Shown here piece by piece: positions 1-4,936 of a stretch of 5,969 nt of DNA. Source of the DNA: Nitrospinota bacterium (GTDB taxonomy: Bacteria; JAUXIQ01); NCBI GenBank assembly GCA_030620925.1, contig JAUXIQ010000144.1, positions 1-5,969 on the forward strand. Direction: 5' to 3'. Each line of letters begins with the position of its first letter. The first letter of the stretch is position 1. A program made the translations under genes and the position numbers. The notes below the pieces were generated by a model. It was given only the letters and a program-made list of their open reading frames with translations. It had not been told where the DNA came from and did no database searches.

Positions 1-62
1 ACAACCTCCAGGATTTCGCCTTCCCAGCTTATGATTTTATCCGGATCGTAAAAGACAGGCAT
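1..62 (-). CDS. N-terminal fragment of an unidentified protein (runs off left edge)
   Basis: An ATG at 62-60 on the minus strand opens a frame that stays open to the window edge and reads MPVFYDPDKIISWEGEILEV. Codon use and the soluble, mixed-charge sequence look like real coding DNA. The frame is also open for about 16 codons upstream, back to an in-frame TGA, but that stretch holds no ATG, GTG or TTG, so this ATG is the natural start. No strong Shine-Dalgarno site precedes it; only a weak GGGATGG lies about 7 bases upstream. A 5-bp palindrome (ATGGT-AGA-ACCAT, 61-73) covers the start region and could affect initiation. Twenty residues are too few to identify a family, so I give no function. 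A possible promoter lies at 114-142. Confidence 0.5.
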   Translation of the reverse strand, partial: MPVFYDPDKIISWEGEILEV

Positions 63-113
63 GGTAGAACCATCCCAAAGGATTAAAAAGAATTTGAACG
101 TTTTTCCTTTATA

Positions 114-142
114 TCAATAGCAGGTGTGCGGGTTTGAGTCAA
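114..142 (-). promoter_or_regulatory. Candidate sigma-70 promoter for the left-edge gene
   Basis: On the minus strand TTGACT (142-137) is followed after 17 bases by TATTGA (119-114), preceded by TGC, which would make an extended -10. The -35 matches 5 of 6 consensus bases and the -10 only 3 of 6. The implied leader is about 45 bases. The -35 lies inside the 9-base near-palindrome TTGACTCAA, which recurs at the predicted -35 of the bamD-like gene. Confidence 0.33.
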
Positions 143-174
143 CGCAGTGGCAGAGTCGAAAGGGTCACTAACCT

Positions 175-188
175 ATGAGCCATGAGCC
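175..188. repeat. Two-copy tandem 7-bp repeat (ATGAGCC)
   Basis: ATGAGCC occurs twice back to back, followed by AT. It lies in the intergenic stretch between the left-edge gene start and the terminator at 221-256. It is short and could be chance or slippage, and no function is suggested. Confidence 0.4.
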
Positions 189-220
189 ATCGGCGGGTAT
201 TTGGCGGGGGAAAGAGGATG

Positions 221-256
221 AAAAAAGCGCAGGGTAAGAAGCCCCGCGCTTTTTTT
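221..256 (-). terminator. Rho-independent terminator of the UPF0173-type hydrolase gene
   Basis: AAAAAAGCGC pairs with GCGCTTTTTT, and inside it GGG pairs with CCC across one A/C mismatch, closing a 7-base loop. Read on the minus strand, the GC-rich stem ends in a run of six T, 12 bases past the stop codon at 269. Because the arms carry A and T runs on both sides, it would also terminate transcription arriving on the plus strand. No convincing plus-strand gene lies to the left, so its main job is to end the minus-strand transcript. Confidence 0.78.
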
Positions 257-268
257 AAACCGATTACT

Positions 269-964
269 TTAAAGTTCGCATTCCTCTCCGGGATTTAATG
301 GTACGACTTCCACCCCGGGGGCTTTTTCCTGCGCCAACTGGACGAAAGAAGAGGGGTCGGGAACCAGGAATGGAAAAGTCTTGTAATGCATGGGGATGAC
401 CTTCTTACACTTCAGCATCTTTGCCGCCACGGCAGCCTGCAGCGGGTCCATGGTGAACACGCTGCCGATGGGGAGCATGGCCAGGTCTATGCCGTATATA
501 TCTCCCAGAATCTCCATGCTGCTGAAAATGCCCGTATCCCCCGCGTGGTAGATGGTCTTACCATCCTCCAGTTTCACCACGTAACCGTTGGGGTTGGACG
601 TGCCGGAGTGAAAAGCTTGAGTCATGGTGATGAAGACGCCGTCGACTTCGCTGGTGCCGCCCGTGTTCATACCGTAGCCGAAGTTGATGATATTATCGTC
701 GGCTACGCCGGCCTCTTTAAGTTTGGCAACCGTCTCAGGCATACCCACCGCTGTGCCCCCGCACTTTTTAATTATATCCGGCGCGTCACCAAGGTGGTCG
801 GCGTGGTCGTGGGTGATGAGCATTATGTCGCAGGCGTCGACTTGATCCAGGGTGATGGCGGCCGTGGGGTTCTGGCTCAGGAAGGGGTCTATATAGATTG
901 TCTTTCCATTACTGGTGACAATAGAGAAAGCGGCATGCCCAAGGAATTTAATCTTATTAGCCAT
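269..964 (-). CDS. UPF0173-type metal-dependent hydrolase (MBL fold, YtkL-like)
   Basis: A 231-residue protein of the metallo-beta-lactamase superfamily, close in size and layout to the UPF0173/YtkL group. All metal ligands are visible: the HxHxDH motif as H52-D-H54-A-D56-H57, H119, D143 in an AGDT motif, and H193 in PMHY. The N-terminus (KIKFLGHAAF, then IDPFLSQNP) is the family's usual opening strand. There is no signal peptide, so it should be cytoplasmic. The family hydrolyses ester, thioester or phosphodiester-like bonds, but the substrate of UPF0173 members is generally unknown and cannot be read here. The ATG at 964 is supported by AAAGGAG at 977-971, 6 bases upstream. It has its own promoter (1051-1080) and terminator (221-256), so it is probably monocistronic. 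The long plus-strand frame opposite it is a shadow. Family assignment is firm; the exact reaction is not. Confidence 0.95.
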   Translation of the reverse strand: MANKIKFLGHAAFSIVTSNGKTIYIDPFLSQNPTAAITLDQVDACDIMLITHDHADHLGDAPDIIKKCGGTAVGMPETVAKLKEAGVADDNIINFGYGMNTGGTSEVDGVFITMTQAFHSGTSNPNGYVVKLEDGKTIYHAGDTGIFSSMEILGDIYGIDLAMLPIGSVFTMDPLQAAVAAKMLKCKKVIPMHYKTFPFLVPDPSSFVQLAQEKAPGVEVVPLNPGEECEL

Positions 965-1000
965 AGTTATCTCCTTTCGTGAAGTAAAGGGTCTTTTGAT

Positions 1001-1017
1001 CCGGCTCCAGCAGCCGG
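1001..1017 (-). promoter_or_regulatory. Stem-loop in the leader of the UPF0173-type gene
   Basis: CCGGCT (1001-1006) and AGCCGG (1012-1017) form a perfect 6-bp GC-rich stem with a 5-base loop. It lies between the predicted transcription start (about 1044) and the Shine-Dalgarno site (977-971). No T-run follows, so it is not an intrinsic terminator. It could stabilise the mRNA 5' end or be a protein-binding site. Confidence 0.45.
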
Positions 1018-1050
1018 TTCACACTCTTTTCAGCAAACGGTGCAGAGCAG

Positions 1051-1080
1051 ATATTAGCAGATAGTTTAAAGACCTGTCAA
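1051..1080 (-). promoter_or_regulatory. Predicted sigma-70 promoter of the UPF0173-type gene
   Basis: On the minus strand a perfect TTGACA (1080-1075) is followed after 18 bases by TAATAT (1056-1051), with TGC immediately before it as an extended -10. The start would fall near 1044, giving a leader of about 80 bases ahead of the ATG at 964. The -10 matches 4 of 6 consensus bases, and the perfect -35 and extended -10 compensate. Confidence 0.55.
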
Positions 1081-1135
1081 ACATTTTCGTTTTTCAGGGT
1101 GGGGTGTTAAGGCCGCCGTCTATTGAAGCGGGGCA

Positions 1136-1165
1136 TTGAATTATGATATACCTATAAGATAAAAT
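1136..1165 (+). promoter_or_regulatory. Candidate promoter for the CoA-transferase gene
   Basis: TTGAAT (1136-1141) and TAAAAT (1160-1165) are separated by 18 bases; they match 4 and 5 of 6 consensus bases. The surrounding stretch is AT-rich and the start would be near 1172, about 40 bases before the GTG start codon. TTGAAG at 1123 with GATATA at 1145 is an overlapping alternative. Confidence 0.38.
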
Positions 1166-1197
1166 AAGTGAGTTAAAACGTTCTTTTACCTATTTTT

Positions 1198-1204
1198 AAG
1201 GAGG
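1198..1204 (+). promoter_or_regulatory. Ribosome binding site that fixes the GTG start of the CoA-transferase
   Basis: AAGGAGG is a full Shine-Dalgarno match, 8 bases before the GTG at 1213. The first in-frame ATG (1243) has no comparable site, so the GTG is the likely start even though the conserved family sequence begins only around residue 12. Confidence 0.8.
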
Positions 1205-1212
1205 GGGCATAG

Positions 1213-2427
1213 GTGAGCAAAGACGATAAACATGAAGGGTCGATGCCGCTGGAAGGAATAAGGGTACTCGATCTCACTCACGTCATGGCGGGGCCTGCAT
1301 GCACTATGAGCATGGCCGATATGGGTGCGGAGGTCATCAAGGTCGAAGAGCCGGGCAAAGGGGATATCAGCCGGAACATCTACGACGCATATCAGGGCGG
1401 CGAGGGTGCGCTGTTCCTTAACCTCAACCGCAACAAGAAAGGCTTAACTCTGAACCTGAAGCAAGAGAAGGGGAGGGCGATCCTCTATCAGCTCGCCGAG
1501 CGGAGCGACGTGTTCATCGAGAATTTCCGCGGCGGCGTGGCGGAGAAGCTGAAGCTGGATTATGAGACCATATCCACCGTTAACCCGTCCATTATCTACT
1601 GCTCGCTGTCCGCCTTCGGCAGCAGCGGCCCTTACAAGACTAAGCCGGGAGTGGATGCGGTATTACAGGCCGTGGGCGGAGTAATGAGCTGCACGGGAGA
1701 GATGGACGGCCCGCCGTGTTTATGCGGAGCCCCGGTGGTGGACATGATCGGGGCTCTGGTCGCTACCCAGGGGATCCTGACAGCGCTGCTATACAGGGAA
1801 CGCACAGGCGTGGGACAAAAAGTGGAGACTTCCCTGTTGAACGGCATCCTCTACGCTCAGATACCGCGCTTCTCAACCTATTTTGTGGCGGACAGGGATT
1901 ACAGGCCCATGGGAAGCGGCCATGCAGAAATAGTCCCCTACCAGGCTTTTCAGACCAGGGAAGGAAAATACGTTTTCATGGGATTGTTTGATGAAAATGC
2001 CTGGGAGCGCTTCTGCCGGGCGATGGGCTTGGAACATCTTCAGAACGACCCCAGCTTTGCCCTGAATGAGCATCGGGTAAAAAACCGGAAAGAGCTCGTT
2101 TCCATACTGGAGGAAGCCTTTTTAAAGCTTTCCGTCAGCGAAGCCCTGGACAGGTTAGAAGGGGGCGACATTCTTTGCGGACTCGTAAACACGCTGTCAG
2201 ACTTGATGGAAAACCCCCAGGTCCGTGAGAACGATATGCTCATCACTCTCGAGCATCCCACCGCCGGCACGGTTGATAACGTGGGAATCCCCATCAAGCT
2301 GAGCAAGACGCCGGGACAGGTTAAAAGCCATCCGCCTCTGCTGGGAGAGCACAATAACCAGGTGCTCTCCTGGCTGGGATACTCACAGCAGGAGATCGAA
2401 ATGCTGAAAGAGGAGAAAGTAATCTAA
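1213..2427 (+). CDS. Family III CoA-transferase (CaiB/BaiF type)
   Basis: A 404-residue protein with the full architecture of class III CoA-transferases, which move CoA between acyl-CoA and a free carboxylic acid in the cytoplasm. Visible landmarks are the opening LEGIRVLDLTHVMAGP (residues 13-28), the CoA-binding MGAEVIKVEEP (37-47), NLNRNKKG (70-77), DVFIENFRGG (99-108) and the catalytic aspartate D177 in PVVDMIGA. The C-terminal signature is PPLLGEHNNQVLSWLGY (374-390). The length is normal and no truncation is seen. Substrates of this family (formate, oxalate, carnitine, benzylsuccinate, bile acids and others) cannot be told from motifs, so no gene symbol is given. No acyl-CoA dehydrogenase or ligase lies alongside in the window. 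The neighbour 115 bases downstream is an MBL hydrolase in the same direction, possibly in one operon. The GTG start is set by the strong AAGGAGG. Confidence 0.95.
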   Translation: MSKDDKHEGSMPLEGIRVLDLTHVMAGPACTMSMADMGAEVIKVEEPGKGDISRNIYDAYQGGEGALFLNLNRNKKGLTLNLKQEKGRAILYQLAERSDVFIENFRGGVAEKLKLDYETISTVNPSIIYCSLSAFGSSGPYKTKPGVDAVLQAVGGVMSCTGEMDGPPCLCGAPVVDMIGALVATQGILTALLYRERTGVGQKVETSLLNGILYAQIPRFSTYFVADRDYRPMGSGHAEIVPYQAFQTREGKYVFMGLFDENAWERFCRAMGLEHLQNDPSFALNEHRVKNRKELVSILEEAFLKLSVSEALDRLEGGDILCGLVNTLSDLMENPQVRENDMLITLEHPTAGTVDNVGIPIKLSKTPGQVKSHPPLLGEHNNQVLSWLGYSQQEIEMLKEEKVI

Positions 2428-2468
2428 ACATTTTTTTGTAAGCAAGGAAAGATTAGCACCATGAGCGA

Positions 2469-2516
2469 CCCTGTAGGGTTCGGGCCGGGCAGGTCATAGG
2501 CTATCCAGCTACAGGG
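2469..2516 (+). repeat. 8-bp inverted repeat between the CoA-transferase and MBL genes
   Basis: CCCTGTAG (2469-2476) and CTACAGGG (2509-2516) are perfect inverted copies separated by 32 bases, which contain further short self-complementary pieces such as ATAG-G-CTAT (2497-2505). The structure ends 10 bases before the Shine-Dalgarno site of the downstream gene. There is no T-run after it, so it is not a rho-independent terminator. It could be an mRNA-processing or translation-control hairpin, or an operator. Confidence 0.5.
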
Positions 2517-2542
2517 AACATGTCCGAAGGGAGGAACTTAAC

Positions 2543-3283
2543 ATGGCGGAGGAAAAAGTAACGTTCATAGGACACTCCACACTGCTTATCGAAGCCGCAG
2601 GCAAGAAAATCCTAACCGACCCCTGGTTTCACGAGCCGGTGTATGGCGGCATTTACCATCGGAGGCCGCCGGGGATACCGTTGGAGAACCTGGCCGACGT
2701 CGACATGATCCTCATTTCTCATGGCCATAAGGACCACTACGATGAGAAAGCCCTGGAGCGGCTGAACGATAATGCCCTGATAATTCTTCCGGACGATAAA
2801 CTGGTCAAGAGGGCGGGGGAGTTGGGATTCTCAAGAGCTGAGAAGCTGGAGCCGTGGCAGAAAAAGACCGAGGGCGGGTTGACGGTGACCGCGGTCCCCG
2901 CTAAACACCCGACTTACCAGGTAGGATACGTAATAACGGGAGAGGGGAAAACTTACTATTTCGCGGGTGATACCAGGAACGTTCCCGAAATTTCCGCGAT
3001 GGCGGAACAGTTTAAAATAGATGTAGCCCTGCTGCCAATTGCCGGGCTTAAGATGCTTTTCTTTATCCGTGCCGTGATGCGGCCCGAAGATGCGGCCGGA
3101 GCGGCCAAGGCCCTTGATGTGAAGGTTCTGATCCCCATTCACTACGATATGAATATAAAATCGACTGCTAAGCTCATGATCAGCCAAACGGCGAATAGCC
3201 TGGATAAATTGAGAGAGGCCATGAAGAAGGAAGGTTGTTCAGCGGAACTGGTAGTCCTCAATGAGGGTGAGAGCTATTCCTAA
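2543..3283 (+). CDS. MBL-fold metal-dependent hydrolase (Lactamase_B_2/3, UlaG/UPF0173-like)
   Basis: A 246-residue metallo-beta-lactamase-fold protein with a complete di-metal site: H60-G-H62-K-D64-H65, H122 in AKHP, D143 in AGDT and H200 in IPIHYD. It starts VTFIGHSTLLIE and LTDPWF, as in UlaG/YtkL-like hydrolases. It differs from the hydrolase at 269-964 by a longer segment after the first strands (EPVYGGIYHRRPPG, 31-44) and a hydrophobic insert around KMLFFIRAVM (170-179), which may line the substrate pocket. There is no signal peptide, so it should be cytoplasmic. The ATG is preceded by AAGGGAGG (2527-2534) at a spacing of 8. It lies 115 bases behind the CoA-transferase and may share its transcript. 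It converges with the sigma-factor gene with only 39 bases between stops and no visible terminator there. Substrate unknown. Confidence 0.93.
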   Translation: MAEEKVTFIGHSTLLIEAAGKKILTDPWFHEPVYGGIYHRRPPGIPLENLADVDMILISHGHKDHYDEKALERLNDNALIILPDDKLVKRAGELGFSRAEKLEPWQKKTEGGLTVTAVPAKHPTYQVGYVITGEGKTYYFAGDTRNVPEISAMAEQFKIDVALLPIAGLKMLFFIRAVMRPEDAAGAAKALDVKVLIPIHYDMNIKSTAKLMISQTANSLDKLREAMKKEGCSAELVVLNEGESYS

Positions 3284-3322
3284 TTACCGTGACGATGTAG
3301 AGTTAAGGAAAAGGGGAAGGGA

Positions 3323-4204
3323 TCAGTTCAGGTAATCACGCAGTGGCTTAACGCGTGAGCGGGTGCGCAACTTGTTCTTGGCCTTTTTCTCTATTTGTCG
3401 TATACGTTCCCTGGAGAGCCCGAGTCGACCGCCTATTTCCTCCAGCGTCATGGGTTCACCCTCGAAACCGTATCTCATCTTGAGTATCTGCTGTTCCCTC
3501 GATGTAAGCTCATCCAGTAATTCTTCTATTTCCTTACTCAGTGAAGCCCTGAGCAAGTTTTCTTCCACAGAGGGGGTATTACTTGCTTCCAGCAATTCCA
3601 GGTAACTGGTCTCCTCGCTGTCTTTTATGGGGGAATCCAGGGAAAGATGTGTGCGGTAGACTCTGAGGACGGATTCTATGTCTTCAGCCTCCAAATCGAG
3701 TGCCCTGGCCAGGTCTTGAGTACTCGGTTCCTGCCCTTTGGACTGCGCTAACTCCTTATATTTCTCTCCGATTTTGTAGAGCAGCCCCGCCTGTTTTATA
3801 GGAAGACGCACGGTTCCCGATTGTTCTGCCAGAGCGTGCATAATGGCCTGCCGTATCCACCACACGGCGTAGGTGATGAATTTGACTTCTCTATTGGGGT
3901 CGAAACGCTTGGCCGCCTGTATGAGGCCTACGTTTCCTTCACTGATTAAATCTGAAAGAGATAGGCCGCAGCCCTTATACTTATTGGCAACGCTCACCAC
4001 ATAGCGCAGATTTCGATTAACCAGCTCGTTTAGAGCTTTCTCATCTCTTTGATCCTGTATCCTGTGAGCGAGGCCGCCCTCTTCGTCGCGGGTGAGCAAA
4101 GGTATCTTGCTAATCTTCTTAAGATATATGCTCAACGCGTCCTCACCGGACACATTATCTTCTTTTTCTTTTTCGATTTTCCTGTTCTTTTTCATAACCT
4201 TCAC
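3323..4204 (-). CDS. Short RpoD/SigA-like sigma-70 family RNA polymerase sigma factor
   Basis: A 293-residue sigma factor with regions 1.2 (about 21-54), 2 (55-130), 3 (135-205) and 4 (225-290) but no region 1.1 or long non-conserved insert. The size and layout resemble the short primary-type sigma factors of Bacteroidetes or group 2 factors. Region 2 reads NRNLRYVVSVANKY, then KFITYAVWWIRQAI (109-122) for -10 melting and recognition. ALAEQSGTVRLP (124-135) leads into region 3. Region 4.2 carries the helix-turn-helix EEIGGRLGLSRERIRQIEKKA (about 255-275) for -35 binding. It should bind core polymerase and read ordinary TTGACA/TATAAT-type promoters. The start is unclear: GTG at 4204 and ATG at 4195 both lack a well-spaced Shine-Dalgarno site (AAGG is only 2 bases before the ATG). 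The N-terminus is Lys/Glu-rich. It follows the HspR-like gene by 88 bases on the same strand. It could be the housekeeping or an alternative factor. Confidence 0.93.
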   Translation of the reverse strand: MKVMKKNRKIEKEKEDNVSGEDALSIYLKKISKIPLLTRDEEGGLAHRIQDQRDEKALNELVNRNLRYVVSVANKYKGCGLSLSDLISEGNVGLIQAAKRFDPNREVKFITYAVWWIRQAIMHALAEQSGTVRLPIKQAGLLYKIGEKYKELAQSKGQEPSTQDLARALDLEAEDIESVLRVYRTHLSLDSPIKDSEETSYLELLEASNTPSVEENLLRASLSKEIEELLDELTSREQQILKMRYGFEGEPMTLEEIGGRLGLSRERIRQIEKKAKNKLRTRSRVKPLRDYLN

Positions 4205-4292
4205 ATAAAAAAAGCGACAAAATCCCTTGCACTAAAAGTGATAGCGAAAATTGACAAGCGAGCAGGTAATCGGGATGTCATCCTGGGCGTTT

Positions 4293-4685
4293 TTATTCGG
4301 TTTTAATATCAACTTTTATTATTTTGCCCGGAGAGTTCTTAACAAGAGCCTTCTCTGAATCGCTTTCCACTTGCTTAGATCGCTGCTCAGTTGCTTTAAC
4401 TACCTCTCTCTCGAGATTTTCTATCTGCTCTTGCATCTCTTTCATCTTTTCTCGCATCCCCAGGATTACTTCTACTCCAGCCAGATTTACGCCCAGTTCT
4501 CTGGTCAAGCGTAGAATTAATTGAAGCTTGTCGACATCCCGATGGGAATATAGCCTTGTATTTCCATCTGTTCTGGAGGGTTTTATGAGTCCTTCCCGCT
4601 CGTAAAGACGCAAAGTCTGCGGGTGAATGCTGAGCATTTGGGATACTATGCTGATCATATATAATGGTTCGTCTCTATTCCGCAT
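4293..4685 (-). CDS. HspR-like MerR-family transcriptional regulator
   Basis: A 130-residue DNA-binding protein. Residues 7-75 are a MerR-type winged helix-turn-helix with strong HspR character: EPLYMISIVSQMLSIHPQTLRLYEREGL fills positions 6-33, the wing is NTRLYS (42-47), and RELGVNLAGVEVIL (62-75) matches the HspR form. Residues 76-105 are charged and heptad-like (MREKMKEMQEQIENLEREV), a likely dimerisation coiled coil, followed by a basic tail. There are no conserved cysteines, so it is not a metal- or redox-sensing MerR type. HspR proteins repress chaperone genes, often with DnaK as co-repressor, through HAIR inverted repeats. No HAIR copy is visible in this window, so the regulon may lie elsewhere or the operator may differ. 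The start ATG has only a weak GGGG about 9 bases upstream. The sigma-factor gene follows after 88 bases. Confidence 0.88.
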   Translation of the reverse strand: MRNRDEPLYMISIVSQMLSIHPQTLRLYEREGLIKPSRTDGNTRLYSHRDVDKLQLILRLTRELGVNLAGVEVILGMREKMKEMQEQIENLEREVVKATEQRSKQVESDSEKALVKNSPGKIIKVDIKTE

Positions 4686-4729
4686 AATCTTAACCCCATT
4701 TGTTGCCGTTCGCCCGGTAGAATTATTAT

Positions 4730-4741
4730 CCTGAGGTCAGG
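4730..4741. repeat. Palindrome in the leader of the HspR-like gene
   Basis: CCTGA-GG-TCAGG is a 5-bp perfect inverted repeat about 45 bases upstream of the HspR-like start codon. It is a possible operator half-site pair or small leader hairpin. Similar short palindromes can occur by chance. Confidence 0.3.
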
Positions 4742-4817
4742 GTGAAGGCAATATACTCCCCTCGAAGCCCAGTCAGTTTTGAAGAGAAGCAATAAGAAGA
4801 TTAGACGTTTTACGCTG

Positions 4818-4862
4818 AAAAATTATTCATAATTTTTAACGCAAATCTAGAAATTATGCGTT
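4818..4862 (-). promoter_or_regulatory. Two adjacent inverted repeats at the predicted transcription start of the HspR-like gene
   Basis: AAAAATTAT (4818-4826) and ATAATTTTT (4829-4837) are perfect 9-bp inverted copies around 2 bases. Directly beside them, AACGCA (4838-4843) and TGCGTT (4857-4862) form a 6-bp inverted repeat with a 13-base spacer. Both lie just downstream of the promoter at 4870-4898, so the start would be near 4863. In this position they could be an operator for autoregulation, a 5' RNA structure or, for the AT-rich one, a weak attenuator-like hairpin. None resembles the HAIR consensus. Confidence 0.45.
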
Positions 4863-4869
4863 TAACACT

Positions 4870-4898
4870 AATATAATTTATGAGTCTATAATTGTCAA
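4870..4898 (-). promoter_or_regulatory. Predicted sigma-70 promoter of the HspR-like/sigma-factor unit
   Basis: A perfect TTGACA (4898-4893) is followed after exactly 17 bases by TATATT (4875-4870; 5 of 6 consensus) on the minus strand in an AT-rich region. This is the best promoter match in the window. The start near 4863 gives a leader of about 177 bases before the ATG at 4685, long enough to hold regulatory structure. Confidence 0.6.
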
Positions 4899-4936
4899 AT
4901 TAATTTATCGAGCTGATAAGTACCATATCGGCCCTA

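Noticed and set aside
386-982. Long plus-strand open frame (198 codons) opposite the UPF0173-type hydrolase
   Set aside because: The minus-strand frame carries all MBL metal-binding motifs and a Shine-Dalgarno site; the plus-strand translation shows no domain, and this is a shadow of codon bias.
1632-2354. Several open frames of 66-104 codons overlapping the CoA-transferase on both strands
   Set aside because: All lie inside a gene with a complete family signature; none has a ribosome binding site or recognisable motif.
2428-2445. T-run (ATTTTTTTG) after the CoA-transferase stop as a terminator
   Set aside because: No GC-rich stem precedes the T-run, so it does not meet the form of an intrinsic terminator.
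3715-3728. CTTGAGTACTCGG resembling a HAIR half-site for HspR
   Set aside because: The second half is not at the required 7-base spacing and the site is inside the sigma-factor coding region.
4230-4240. CACT-AAA-AGTG palindrome between the HspR-like and sigma-factor genes
   Set aside because: Only 4-bp arms, with no supporting promoter position; expected by chance in AT-rich DNA.
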